Shown here: positions 55,977-64,000 of the stretch, piece after piece
Position numbering within the stretch: the stretch's first letter is position 1
Layout: each line of letters begins with the position of its first letter
Origin: an uncultured Rubripirellula sp.
GTDB lineage: Bacteria > Planctomycetota > Planctomycetia > Pirellulales > Pirellulaceae
Assembly: GCA_938045805.1 (NCBI GenBank)
Contig: CALIBL010000067.1
Location: 1-64,000, forward strand
DNA length: 64,000 nt
Reading direction: 5' to 3'
Notes under the pieces: generated by a model
What the model was told of the DNA's origin: nothing
The model's database searches: none
The model's input: the letters and a program-made list of their open reading frames with translations, nothing else
Made by a program: the position numbers and the translations under genes

Positions 55977-56735
55977 GTGAATTCAAAGACTTTTGGTCAG
56001 TTTTTTTCAGTATCGACAGCTGCATTCCTCTTCATCATCCTGATTTCGACACCCGCTACTTTTGCAGATGAGGCAAACCCGAGGATCAAATGGGTTCGTA
56101 AAATCTTCAGCGGCAAACGCAATCAATCTCAAACGGAACAAAGTACCGCCAACAGTTGGAAGTCACTCCAAGGCGCCTGGGAAGTCAGCCAATTCGGCGG
56201 CGATGGTCCAGTTGAAATCAGCGACTCCTTGATCTCATTTGGATTTGGTGACCCAATGACTGGCATTCGGTGGGAAGGCGAACTCCAGAAAGAAAACTAC
56301 GAGTTTGAACTCGAAGCCCGTCGAACCGATGGTTTCGACTTTTTTTGCGGCGTCACCTTCCCCATTTCCGAGAGCCACGCAAGCTTTATTCTCGGTGGTT
56401 GGGGTGGAGGTATCATCGGCATCAGCAGCATTGACGGTCGAGATGCTAGCGAAAACGAGACCACGAACTTCCGAAACTTCGATAATGAGCGTTGGTACAA
56501 AGTGCGGGTGCGTGTGGATGAATACCAAGTGCAATGCTGGATTGATGACAAACTAGCTTGCGATGTCCCCCGTGCTGGCAAAGAATTTGATATTCGATAC
56601 GAGATGGACCAATGTGTCCCTCTGGGGATTGCAAATTTTCAGTGCAAATCCGAGCTTAGGAATTTACGCTACCGATCGCTAACGGAAGGCGAAATTGCGG
56701 AAGCAAAAGCACTCGCCGCCGAAGCGAATGAGTAA
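55977..56735 (+). CDS. Secreted DUF1080-like (concanavalin-type) protein
   Basis: A 252-residue exported protein. A signal peptide (AAFLFIILISTPATF) ends near residue 32. From about residue 65 a beta-sandwich follows: WKSLQGAWEVSQFGGDG, YEFELEARRTDGFDFFCGV, GGWGGGIIG and RWYKVRVRVDEYQVQCWIDDK. This pattern fits the DUF1080/3-keto-disaccharide hydrolase-like class that is abundant in planctomycetes, usually for sugar binding or hydrolysis. The GTG at 55977 has AGGTAGG upstream and is the best start; an ATG-like start at 55896 would overlap the divergent VanZ-like gene. Substrate unknown. Confidence 0.78.
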   Translation: MNSKTFGQFFSVSTAAFLFIILISTPATFADEANPRIKWVRKIFSGKRNQSQTEQSTANSWKSLQGAWEVSQFGGDGPVEISDSLISFGFGDPMTGIRWEGELQKENYEFELEARRTDGFDFFCGVTFPISESHASFILGGWGGGIIGISSIDGRDASENETTNFRNFDNERWYKVRVRVDEYQVQCWIDDKLACDVPRAGKEFDIRYEMDQCVPLGIANFQCKSELRNLRYRSLTEGEIAEAKALAAEANE

Positions 56736-56805
56736 GTTGGCATGAGAGGTGTTATTATCGCCCTCCCTTTTGCCCTGACGCTCCTTTCCCCAATTTCTGG
56801 TGAAA

Positions 56806-57294
56806 ATGGATACTGACCACATCGCAGCACTCGATGCTGATCAATTCTGGATGGGCCGTGCGCTTGAATTGGCGGTTGAGGCAGCAACCGCTGACGAAGT
56901 GCCGGTCGGGGCGGTCATTATCCATAACGGCAGCATGATTGCAGCAGCAAACAATCAGCGTGAATCCTTAAAAGACCCCACAGCACACGCTGAAATGATT
57001 GCAATCACCCAGGCGGCTTCCGCTTTGGGCGATTGGCGACTCGAGCAGACAACGCTCTACGTCACACTTGAACCCTGCCTCATGTGTGCCGGAGCGATCC
57101 TGCAATCGAGGATCCCACGCGTCGTTTTTGGAGCAAGCGATCCCAAAGGCGGAGCGGTCAGCAGCCTCTACGAAGTGCTAAGCGATCCGCGTTTGAACCA
57201 TCAATCTTTGATCACACGCGGTGTACTTGAGGAACCTTGCGGCCGAATTTTGACGGAGTTTTTCGCTACCAAGCGTGCCATCGGGAAGAAGTAG
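56806..57294 (+). CDS. tadA: tRNA-specific adenosine deaminase TadA
   Basis: A 162-residue zinc deaminase that converts the wobble adenosine of tRNA-Arg(ACG) to inosine. HAEM (the His and Glu of the active site) and PCLMCAG (two zinc Cys) are present with the usual spacing. DEVPVGAVIIHNGSMIAAANNQRE and FGASDPKGGAVSSLY are typical. A GTG two codons upstream (56800) is possible; the ATG at 56806 is preferred. The 71-base gap to the upstream gene leaves room for an own promoter. The enzyme is essential in most bacteria. Confidence 0.96.
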   Translation: MDTDHIAALDADQFWMGRALELAVEAATADEVPVGAVIIHNGSMIAAANNQRESLKDPTAHAEMIAITQAASALGDWRLEQTTLYVTLEPCLMCAGAILQSRIPRVVFGASDPKGGAVSSLYEVLSDPRLNHQSLITRGVLEEPCGRILTEFFATKRAIGKK

Positions 57295-57594
57295 GCCAGA
57301 TTTCGTCATGATTTAGCTCGTAATCGGTGTCAAAATGTTCCGATTCCGCGGATTCTCCGACTTTTGCTGAATCTATTCTTATTCGAGTTAAGCCTTCGGG
57401 GGTAGTTCGACCGATACTAAACGCACGACCGGAACTAGAGGGCCATTTGGCCAGATGATTATCCGCTCGCGGATATCGTCTCCTTCGGTTCGGAGAGTAA
57501 ACCTTTGGATGGTTTGCTCTCGTATGATGCGATGCAAGGGCAAGACAAGCAAAGTCGCCCATAACTCACTTACTGCAAGACGGTGGAACAAGCG
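57295..57594 (+). other. Upstream region of the outer-membrane protein gene
   Basis: A 300-base noncoding stretch. It contains the hairpin at 57493-57521 described separately, and likely the promoter. No domain-bearing frame is present. Confidence 0.4.
57493..57521 (+). promoter_or_regulatory. Stable hairpin upstream of the outer-membrane protein gene
   Basis: GAGAGTAAACC and GGTTTGCTCTC pair as an 11-base stem (one G-U in the RNA) around a seven-base loop. It lies 73 bases before the ATG at 57595 and has no T-run after it, so a terminator is unlikely. If transcription starts upstream, it would be a 5' UTR stem, possibly controlling mRNA stability or translation. Confidence 0.5.
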
Positions 57595-58749
57595 ATGTCG
57601 GTACGGAAGCTGACTGCAAGCCTGCTAGCGGCCTTAGCCGTTGCTGGTGCGGCCAATCTGGCTACTGCTCAGGAAAGTAAACTGGCGGATCCATTCGAGT
57701 TTGATCCGGATTTCCATTGGTTCGAGCCTGTTTACGACGCTGACCTCCAGGACGTAACAGCTAAGAAGCGTGCGTCTACCGGTTGGTTTGCTACCTATGA
57801 CCGAATCCATCTTTATGGCACCGGCCCTGAAACCACTGAACCGGGTATCGACAAGAATCGACTCGATGGTGGCTGGGGTTATCGTTACGAACTCGGCTAC
57901 ATGCTCCCAGGTGAAAATCATGGGTGGCTTTTCAACTGGACTCGCAACAAAGTTGGTGAGTACCACATCTTCCGTCAGGAACGGCTGAACCGCTTCATCG
58001 ATCCAGAAGATGGACCGTCCGTGGTGCAACCGCCCTTCGGTGATGCTCTTCTTCCGGAAGAGGGCAACAACATGGGATACAACTATCGTTTTTACGATAT
58101 TGTAGACACTCAGAATCACCTCGAGTACGACAGCTATGAACTCAACAAAACTTGGAGAATGGATCCTCTTCATTATGGCGGGATCATCGAACCATTCGTT
58201 GGTCTTCGCTGGATGAGAATGACCGATGCGAACGGATTCATGGACTACCAGAGTACCGACGAAAATCCACCGCTGATCGGACCAAACTTTGAGGACGCTG
58301 AATTGCTCACCGTCACGGGTGCGACAACCGAAAATGAATTAATTGGTCCTCAACTCGGCTTCCGATTTTTCCGTGCTCGCGAAAGATATGTCTTCTCAAC
58401 TGACTTCAGAGTCTTCTGCGGTGCCAACTTCCAGCAAACCTTCTCTCAGAAGCTGGAAACGCTGACGATCTATGATGGAGCTGGGCAAGGTTCAGAGGTA
58501 GAGCGAATCATTCGCAACTCAACCGAGCCTGTGTACAGCACAAACGAAGAGTTCTATATCGGATTCGATGTGCGAGCAGAACTTGGCTACCAGCTCACCA
58601 AGATGATTCAGGTCCGAGGCGGCTTCCAACTGATCGATGTTGCCCAAGGTGTCTGGCGAGGTGGTGACGGCTCCATGGTCAACGGTGGAGACGATGACCA
58701 GAACTACCTCATGGTTGGTATCACCGCCGGTGTCAGTGTGAATCACTGA
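57595..58749 (+). CDS. Planctomycete-type outer-membrane beta-barrel-like protein
   Basis: A 384-residue exported protein. Residues 1-28 are a signal peptide (hydrophobic LLAALAVAGAANL, cut near TAQES). The mature part has many alternating aromatic/polar strands: WGYRYELGYMLPG, GWLFNWTRNKVGEYHIF, EPFVGLRWMRMTDA, IGPQLGFRFFRARERYVFSTDFRVF, FYIGFDVRAELGYQL and a final VGITAGVSVNH. This matches the outer-membrane barrel proteins found in planctomycetes (BBP7-like, by my recollection). The final aromatic-poor end is less typical. A GTG at 57583 is possible; the ATG at 57595 is preferred. A hairpin precedes the gene and a strong terminator follows it, so it is probably a monocistronic, well-expressed unit. 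Confidence 0.75.
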   Translation: MSVRKLTASLLAALAVAGAANLATAQESKLADPFEFDPDFHWFEPVYDADLQDVTAKKRASTGWFATYDRIHLYGTGPETTEPGIDKNRLDGGWGYRYELGYMLPGENHGWLFNWTRNKVGEYHIFRQERLNRFIDPEDGPSVVQPPFGDALLPEEGNNMGYNYRFYDIVDTQNHLEYDSYELNKTWRMDPLHYGGIIEPFVGLRWMRMTDANGFMDYQSTDENPPLIGPNFEDAELLTVTGATTENELIGPQLGFRFFRARERYVFSTDFRVFCGANFQQTFSQKLETLTIYDGAGQGSEVERIIRNSTEPVYSTNEEFYIGFDVRAELGYQLTKMIQVRGGFQLIDVAQGVWRGGDGSMVNGGDDDQNYLMVGITAGVSVNH

Positions 58750-58771
58750 TCCAAACCATCACAATCAAACG

Positions 58772-58808
58772 AAAAGCCCCTGCCGGACGACCGGCAGGGG
58801 CTTTTTTT
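58772..58808 (+). terminator. Strong intrinsic terminator after the outer-membrane protein gene
   Basis: A perfect stem AAAAGCCCCTGCCGG / CCGGCAGGGGCTTTT with a four-base loop is followed by a T-run of seven. It begins 23 bases after the stop codon at 58749. Pairing of the flanking A and T runs makes it bidirectional in form. Confidence 0.96.
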
Positions 58809-58906
58809 CTTGGCTTGTCGTGACTGTGCGTTTTAATCAAAGCCGATTCGATGATCGCTGACCTGTTACCCGCTTCGGGCATCCAGTCAATCAGTGGTGC
58901 GGTAGT

Positions 58907-59200
58907 CTAGTCTTTTGCTGAAAGCGATCTCAGCTCGTCAAGCTCAACTGAAAGACGGTGACGCAGCGGACTCTCGGGACGCAGTTCCTCTTCTAGAAGC
59001 TCTTCTGCCTTATCAAACGTTTCTTCGTTGCGATTCGGATCATTTATGAGGCGGCGGAACATGGTCTCGACAGTGGACTCAGTAAGCAACGTTTGATCTC
59101 CTTGCTTCGGGGCATCGATAGACGGGAACGCTCGCCGGTAGTCATCCAGACTGAACCAGAAGGAACGGCATCCCCGAAGATCCGATTCTAGAATGAACAT
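58907..59200 (-). CDS. Small acidic protein of unknown function
   Basis: A 97-residue protein from the ATG at 59200 (MFILESDLRGCRSFWFSL). I do not recognise a family. It is polar and predicted helical, with a C-terminal half rich in Glu and Leu (FDKAEELLEEELRPESP, then LSVELDELRSL). No signal peptide or membrane helix. A longer frame starts at 59308, but its first residues look unlike a real protein start. It lies downstream of, and on the same strand as, the large fusion gene, with a gap of 204 bases. The call rests on ORF length and coding-like composition. Confidence 0.45.
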   Translation of the reverse strand: MFILESDLRGCRSFWFSLDDYRRAFPSIDAPKQGDQTLLTESTVETMFRRLINDPNRNEETFDKAEELLEEELRPESPLRHRLSVELDELRSLSAKD

Positions 59201-59380
59201 CCTAAGTCGCAAGACCATTGTGGTCAGTTCGTGTCGAAACTGACAATGATTTGACGAAACGCAGCATACTTGATTCATCCCATGCTCGACAGATTCGCCA
59301 CGCACCATAGAAGAAGCAAATTTCCTAACGGGTAAATCGACCCGTTGTTGTTCGGGCAGGGCGAGAGGGCGTCTTTGGAG

Positions 59381-59396
59381 CCGCCCTTTTGGGCGG
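59381..59396 (-). terminator. GC-rich hairpin just after the fusion gene
   Basis: CCGCCC and GGGCGG form a perfect six-base stem with a TTTT/AAAA loop, ending nine bases downstream of the fusion gene's stop on the minus strand. There is no T-run after it on that strand, so Rho-independent termination is uncertain; it may act as an mRNA 3' stabiliser. Confidence 0.45.
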
Positions 59397-59404
59397 TTCA
59401 GAGT

Positions 59405-62400
59405 CTAGGATTTTGCCTGCTCACTCGAGACTAGTGACTTCGGATTGAAGCCGAGCTCGGCGTACCGTTCTGCCACCCTCTGGACGGTATATCGAATCTG
59501 TTCTTCGGTATGCTCGCAAGTCAGGAAGAAACGCAAACGGGCGGCCGATTCGTCCACTGCAGGGTACAGAATCGGTTGGACGTTGATACCATCCCCACGC
59601 AGTCGGTTTGAGAGCCGGAGTGCGACCATTGAGTTCCCGGTGATGACCGGAATCACAGGCGTTCCCTCGCTGTCACCCGTATCAAGCTGAGCTTCACGAC
59701 ACAGAGAGAGGAACAGCTCACTACGCTCTCGTAGCCGCTCAACACGCTCCGGCTCTCTCTCGAGTGTCTCGAGAGCGGCCAAGGCTGCTGCGACCTGAGC
59801 AGGTGGAGCACCCACGCTAAATACGAACCCTGGGGCGGTGTAACGGAGGAGTTCGACCAAAGCCTTCGAGCCAGCGATATATCCGCCACAGGACGCCGCG
59901 GATTTACTGAGAGTCCCCATCCAGATATCAACATCCCGAGCATCAATGCCGTAATGCTCAGCCATGCCGTGACCAGTCGGCCCCATTGTGCCAAAACTGT
60001 GCGCCTCATCGACCATCAACATCGCTTGATGCCGCTTTTTCACTTCGATGAATTTCGGTACATCCGCAAAATCACCGTCCATGCTGTAGACGCCTTCAAT
60101 GGCGATCAGCACACGGCGGTATTGTCCACGAATCTCCGAGAGCATTCGGTCCAAAGCATCGTAATCATTGTGCGGAAACGGTCTTCTGCGGGCACCGGAT
60201 AGCAAGGCACCTTGCACGATACTGTTGTGCGCAAGTGAATCGTGCACAATTAAGTCACCCGCTCCGACCAGATGCCCGATGGTCGTCTCATTGGTCGCAT
60301 GTCCGCCGACCATTAAGATCGAATCGTCGACCCCAATCCAATCGGCAATCTTCTTCTCAAGCTGACCGTGAATTGGTTTCTCGCCCGAGACAAGTCGGCT
60401 TGCAGACACACTCGTTCCGTATTGCCTCACAGCGGCGGCAGCAGCTTCTACCACGTCCCGATGGCCACTCAAGCCAAGGTAATTGTAGGACGCAAAGCTA
60501 ATTAACTCCTGTCCCCCGACAACAGTCGTGTCCCGAACCACGCCTTCATGAACGGTAAAGTAAGGATTGGGGACACCGGTCATCATCATCTGCTGCTTCG
60601 TGTTCTGCAGACGCTGGTACTCAGCAAAGTCCTCCACTCGCGACTCAGGTGGGACAGCTACCTTCGTTGCAGTATTGATGCTATCACTGACAATCTCCTC
60701 GCGAGGTGTCTCCCCACTGAGAAATGCCTCTGCCCTACTGCCTGAACCACTGGGCAAGTAGCGTTCAATCGCGATGGCGGTTTGGCCAATGGTTTCGATC
60801 TCATCCAACACCTGCTCGGGGAATCGTCCACCAAAGGTTCTCTCAAGAATCCGAGCGATCTCCAAGCGTTCGAGGCTATCCAGCCCTAGATCGAGAACGA
60901 TATTGGTTCCCAATTCCAACGAACTCGCCCGCTCACCGGCAATCTGACGCACGTGGTGTTGGATAACCTGCACAATCGCCGGATTTACATTTTCGGCACC
61001 AATCTCGTCATTCGCACCAGCAGCGGCTGCAGCTTTCATCATGGTTTCGCCGCCCGCGGCAAATCCACCTCCGCTGGCCTCTTCCCAACGGACCCATTTC
61101 GCGATGATTTTTAAGTCGCCATCGCGAACGGCATGGAGACATGCATGACGTTGTATTTTCCCGCTACTCGTCTTGGGAACGCTGCTGTTTCGAACCAGAT
61201 AAATCGCATCCGGTGGGAGTTCATGCTCCTCGGTCACCGCACGACGAATGGCTTGTAGGTTTGCATCCCAATCGATGTCGCGAACTCGAACCGTCTCGGC
61301 GACCACCACCAACTGCTCGCGTCCTTCGTAATCCATTGCGAAAGCCGCCACCGAGCCCGCCTGCACCACTTCGCTCGCACGCTCAACCGTCTCCTCAATG
61401 TCCTGCGGATAGCGATTAACGCCTCGCACGATGATCATGTCCTTGAGACGCCCGGATACATACAGTTGGCCGTCATAGAGGAAACCGAGATCTCCGGTTC
61501 TCAGATATGGACCATCACCCTGATTGGTGAACGCGTTAAACGTTCGTTCCGTGGCTTCTTTCCGCTGGTAATAGCCCACACCGACGGAAGGGCTCTTGAC
61601 CCAAATTTCACCAATTTGGTCGCTATCTAATGCCTGATGGGTCTGTGGATCAACAATCGTTACGGTCTCGTCGGTCAGCACCGCTCCACAACCCACTAGC
61701 TTTCTCGCACGCTCATGCGACTCATCAACCGCCTCAACCCGCTTCTCCTCAAGGCGGCTCCCATCAAACGTCTTCAACACTGGCCGTGTCTCAGAAGGAC
61801 CACCAGTGACCAAAAGCGTCGTTTCAGCCATCCCATAGCAAGGAAGCAGAGCCCCACGCCGAAACCCGTATGGCTCAAAACGTTCGCAGAACGCTTCGAG
61901 TGTGGACGAACGAATCGGCTCGGCGCCGTTAAAAGCAATATCCCAAGTCGATAGGTCAATACCTTCCAGCTCGTCGTCTGGGATTTTGTCGATGCACAGT
62001 TGGTAGGCAAAATTGGGACCGCCGCTGACGGTGACCCCATACTTCGTGATCGCCTGTAGCCACCTCACAGGACGCTGGAGAAACGTCATCGGGCTAGTAA
62101 GAACATCTACCCGACCAATGTATAGCGGCATCAGAATGCCTCCAACCAACCCCATATCGTGGTAGGTGGGAAGCCAGCTCATCCCCACCAAATCCGGCGC
62201 AGGCTGAAACCCTTCACGAATCAACTCGCTGTTGGCAATCAGATTCGAATGATTCAGCATCACGCCTTTGGGTGATCCGGTTGATCCCGAGGTATATTGC
62301 AAAACCGCTAACGATGAATCTTGCAACTTGGGTCGACGCCACTTGGAGACATCTCGAAGTTCGGGCGTATCAGTTGCTAGAAGTTGCACGCCAATAAGAT

Positions 62401-62827
62401 CGTCATGTGGCTGATCGCCTTTGAGCTGATCAACCACTGATCGCGAGGACAGGGCCCAACGAGCATCCGAGTCAACGACAATCGAACGAATCCGTGATGC
62501 CTTGCGGTTTCTGCGTGGCGGGTAGGCGGGTACCGCGATCGCTCCGGCAGCGTGACAGGCAAAAAAGCCAATGATGAATTCGAGCCCAGGTGGATAAAGA
62601 AGTAGCACGCGATCACCTGCACGAATCCGGCACTGATCCTGCAGTGCACCTGCCAGCGCGCACACTTCCTCCCAAAGCTGCGCGTAGGTCAACGTCTCTT
62701 CCAACGACTCGACGTCGGTGAAGGTAAACGCAGCATCATCCGAACGGTATTCCGCCCAGTGCTGAAGCACGTCGATAAAATTGGTGCGTGGTGGAGGCTG
62801 TACGCCGTCAAATACTTGCAAAGCCAC
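59405..62827 (-). CDS. Fused acyl-AMP ligase, acyl carrier protein and alpha-oxoamine synthase
   Basis: An 1140-residue fusion. Residues 1-590 are a fatty acyl-AMP ligase: YTSGSTGSPKG near 177-187, AYPPRRNRK, SWLPTYHDMGLVG, CYGMAETTL and YLRTGDLGFL. An Ala-rich linker leads to an acyl carrier protein (about 610-690) with the phosphopantetheine serine in LGLDSLERLEI near residue 647. From about 740 an alpha-oxoamine synthase follows (serine palmitoyltransferase, KBL and BioF class): SYNYLGLSGH, DDSILMVGGHATNETTIGHL, VDEAHSFGTMGPTG and the PLP lysine in GTLSKSAASCGGYIAG near 974. Together they could load a fatty acid on the carrier and condense it with an amino acid to a 3-oxo amine, as in sphingoid-base synthesis. 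Partners must supply 3-keto reduction. The family calls are firm; the product is inference. Confidence 0.9.
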   Translation of the reverse strand: MALQVFDGVQPPPRTNFIDVLQHWAEYRSDDAAFTFTDVESLEETLTYAQLWEEVCALAGALQDQCRIRAGDRVLLLYPPGLEFIIGFFACHAAGAIAVPAYPPRRNRKASRIRSIVVDSDARWALSSRSVVDQLKGDQPHDDLIGVQLLATDTPELRDVSKWRRPKLQDSSLAVLQYTSGSTGSPKGVMLNHSNLIANSELIREGFQPAPDLVGMSWLPTYHDMGLVGGILMPLYIGRVDVLTSPMTFLQRPVRWLQAITKYGVTVSGGPNFAYQLCIDKIPDDELEGIDLSTWDIAFNGAEPIRSSTLEAFCERFEPYGFRRGALLPCYGMAETTLLVTGGPSETRPVLKTFDGSRLEEKRVEAVDESHERARKLVGCGAVLTDETVTIVDPQTHQALDSDQIGEIWVKSPSVGVGYYQRKEATERTFNAFTNQGDGPYLRTGDLGFLYDGQLYVSGRLKDMIIVRGVNRYPQDIEETVERASEVVQAGSVAAFAMDYEGREQLVVVAETVRVRDIDWDANLQAIRRAVTEEHELPPDAIYLVRNSSVPKTSSGKIQRHACLHAVRDGDLKIIAKWVRWEEASGGGFAAGGETMMKAAAAAGANDEIGAENVNPAIVQVIQHHVRQIAGERASSLELGTNIVLDLGLDSLERLEIARILERTFGGRFPEQVLDEIETIGQTAIAIERYLPSGSGSRAEAFLSGETPREEIVSDSINTATKVAVPPESRVEDFAEYQRLQNTKQQMMMTGVPNPYFTVHEGVVRDTTVVGGQELISFASYNYLGLSGHRDVVEAAAAAVRQYGTSVSASRLVSGEKPIHGQLEKKIADWIGVDDSILMVGGHATNETTIGHLVGAGDLIVHDSLAHNSIVQGALLSGARRRPFPHNDYDALDRMLSEIRGQYRRVLIAIEGVYSMDGDFADVPKFIEVKKRHQAMLMVDEAHSFGTMGPTGHGMAEHYGIDARDVDIWMGTLSKSAASCGGYIAGSKALVELLRYTAPGFVFSVGAPPAQVAAALAALETLEREPERVERLRERSELFLSLCREAQLDTGDSEGTPVIPVITGNSMVALRLSNRLRGDGINVQPILYPAVDESAARLRFFLTCEHTEEQIRYTVQRVAERYAELGFNPKSLVSSEQAKS

Positions 62828-63269
62828 TGTGGTTCGCTATCCGATTGGATCGAGTTTTGGATACAAATCCGCTGGCAAACCTGTACTTGCGGCTCTTCAT
62901 GAACCGGTCCGCTAGGCGATGCCAACAGAAAATGTAAGATCTTTCATGCCGGAACCGTACCCGTCAGTACGCATTATTCGTCAGATCGGGGCCGGAAAAC
63001 ACGTTGGAGGTGGTCTTCAGGCCGCCGAGGCCGGACGAATGCAGCGACATTGCCCTGCGGAAATGCGGTAAATTCAGGATACTCGTTCGATGGTGGTCGA
63101 TTCGCCATGACGAGGTGCGTCAGAGAAGCGAGTTTCTGCTCGGTTTTCTCTGATGATCAGCGTCGGACATACCGTCCCACGCTCTGTTTTGTCGGACGCC
63201 GCCATACTTCGAAGTGAACCGTGGTGCCGGTGTTGGCTCAACCCTAAAAACTCAAATTACTGGCTTGAC
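62828..63269. other. Divergent region between the fusion gene and the asparagine-synthetase-like gene
   Basis: A 442-base shared upstream region. It holds the promoters of the oxoamine-synthase fusion and of the edge gene. No domain-bearing frame and no confident operator or riboswitch was found. A 68-codon frame at 63214-63420 is a shadow of the edge gene. Confidence 0.45.
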
Positions 63270-64000
63270 ATGTCTAATTCGTCCACCCCTCGCAAATCCA
63301 CCCCCTGTGAGGCTACCCAAGTCGATCCCGAAACGGCCTCCACCCAAACTGGCCAAAAATCAACGTTGGCAGCGACTCAGCCAGTTCAAAGGGACTTTGA
63401 CGGCCGGCAAGCGGAATTGATCGACCGCGTAGTTAACCTACTCGACCCAAAGGGGAATCTCCTACTGGGCACCTCCTTTGAGCAAGCGGCTCAGGCGGTT
63501 CGTGATGGGGACACCGCAGCAATACGTCGGATCTGCGGACAATTTGCGATCTGCGAACAGTCTGGGAAAACCATTCGAATGGCGAGATCCCTTGGTAGGC
63601 CAATGCGATACTTCCTTGCAAAACGGGCAGAAGGACCCGCGTTGATCATCGCTGAGCGGATGGACGAAATCCGAGAGCAACTCGAGCAAGAAGGTCTCGC
63701 AGATCAGTTTCACCCGTCCTACACCCGAATGGTTCCCGCGCATCACCTTCTCGAACTTCAACTCGTTGGATGCCCAGACCCCAACCCAACCCTTCATCGT
63801 TTCTTTGCCCCCAAACGCAACCGGTTACAAAGCGACATTGATGCAATTGGCGGCCAATACATCGGAAAGGTCGCTGAGATCTGCGACCGGTGGCTCGACT
63901 TAGTACCGCCAAATGAACCGATCGGCTTGATGTTCAGTGGCGGAATTGACAGTGGTAGTCTGTTGATTCTTTTGGATTACCTACTACGCCGAAAAGGACA
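63270..64000 (+). CDS. Asparagine-synthetase-like protein, N-terminal part (cut by window edge)
   Basis: An open frame from the ATG at 63270 runs off the right edge after 243 codons with no stop, so only the N-terminal part is visible. After about 45 polar residues it has a glutaminase-like (Ntn-type) fold: CGQFAICEQSGKTIRMARSL and PALIIAERMDEI. Then FMSGGIDSGSLL-like LMFSGGIDSGSLL near residue 230 is the PP-loop ATP-binding motif of asparagine synthetase and beta-lactam-synthetase relatives. It lacks Cys at position 2, the glutaminase nucleophile, so the N-domain is probably not active with glutamine. It is divergent from the oxoamine-synthase fusion. The reaction (amide or lactam/amide-ligase chemistry) is open. 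Confidence 0.82.
   Translation, partial: MSNSSTPRKSTPCEATQVDPETASTQTGQKSTLAATQPVQRDFDGRQAELIDRVVNLLDPKGNLLLGTSFEQAAQAVRDGDTAAIRRICGQFAICEQSGKTIRMARSLGRPMRYFLAKRAEGPALIIAERMDEIREQLEQEGLADQFHPSYTRMVPAHHLLELQLVGCPDPNPTLHRFFAPKRNRLQSDIDAIGGQYIGKVAEICDRWLDLVPPNEPIGLMFSGGIDSGSLLILLDYLLRRKG

Noticed and set aside
63214-63420. A 68-codon frame at the right end
   Set aside because: It is out of frame with, and overlaps, the asparagine-synthetase-like gene that starts at 63270.
1-64000. CRISPR array, insertion sequence or prophage
   Set aside because: No regular direct-repeat/spacer pattern, no transposase or integrase motif and no phage structural genes were found. The only tandem repeat is the in-frame GGM-coding array.

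Overview
The window looks like chromosomal DNA from a planctomycete, most likely of the Pirellulaceae (Rhodopirellula-like) group. The case rests on lineage-typical families: a secreted DUF1549/DUF1553 cytochrome-like protein followed by a DUF1501 protein, a DUF1552 protein followed by a DUF1587/1592/1588/1585 protein, a formylglycine-type sulfatase, a DUF6580-like membrane protein and a planctomycete-style outer-membrane protein. Most genes are short transcription units on both strands, many with GTG or weakly Shine-Dalgarno-led starts. I see no rRNA, no convincing tRNA, no insertion sequence, no prophage and no CRISPR array.

Layout. 0.7-6.3 kb: smc (-), a SUI1/eIF1-like factor and a voltage-sensor-like membrane protein. 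6.5-11.9 kb: a secreted three-gene operon (DUF1549/1553, DUF1501, PPC-domain protein). 11.9-15.7 kb: an M20 peptidase and a CvpA-like membrane protein (-), then two planctomycete membrane or secreted proteins (+) ending in an intrinsic terminator. 15.8-20.5 kb: an RND efflux pump and its adaptor, overlapping by ATGA. 20.9-24.8 kb: DUF1552 plus a two-haem-motif DUF1592-type protein. 24.8-29.4 kb (-): a VWA protein, a flavin halogenase/geranylgeranyl-reductase-like enzyme and a zinc-ribbon membrane protein. 29.7-33.6 kb: sulfatase, phytanoyl-CoA dioxygenase-like enzyme and Gfo/Idh oxidoreductase, probably for catabolism of sulfated or modified sugars. 33.6-39.7 kb: zinc-ribbon/TerB protein (-), csrA, then a 1403-residue secreted multidomain protein. 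39.9-41.0 kb: ispG. 41.1-44.7 kb (-): a small gene followed by imuA and imuB (mutagenesis cassette). 45.1-50.6 kb: hflX, an SDR enzyme, a pseudouridine synthase, an unrecognised secreted protein and DUF2237. 50.9-57.3 kb: a PcrA/UvrD helicase, purE-purK, a VanZ-like protein, a DUF1080-like protein and tadA. 57.6-58.8 kb: an outer-membrane protein with an upstream hairpin and a strong terminator. 58.9-64.0 kb: a small unknown gene, a 1140-residue fusion enzyme (acyl-AMP ligase, acyl carrier protein, alpha-oxoamine synthase) and, divergent from it, an asparagine-synthetase-like gene that runs off the right edge.

Most of the window is housekeeping: chromosome structure, DNA repair, purine and isoprenoid synthesis, tRNA/rRNA modification, ribosome rescue. 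Between these lie secreted planctomycete-specific genes. The best candidates for undescribed biology are the one-polypeptide acyl-ligase/ACP/oxoamine synthase with its divergent amidotransferase-like neighbour, the 1403-residue VWA/secretin-N0-like/GGM-repeat/DUF2135-like protein, the small gene leading the imuA-imuB unit, and the pore-less voltage-sensor-like protein with a C-terminal coiled coil. All functional calls come from reading the sequence and from recalled family knowledge; no database search was run.
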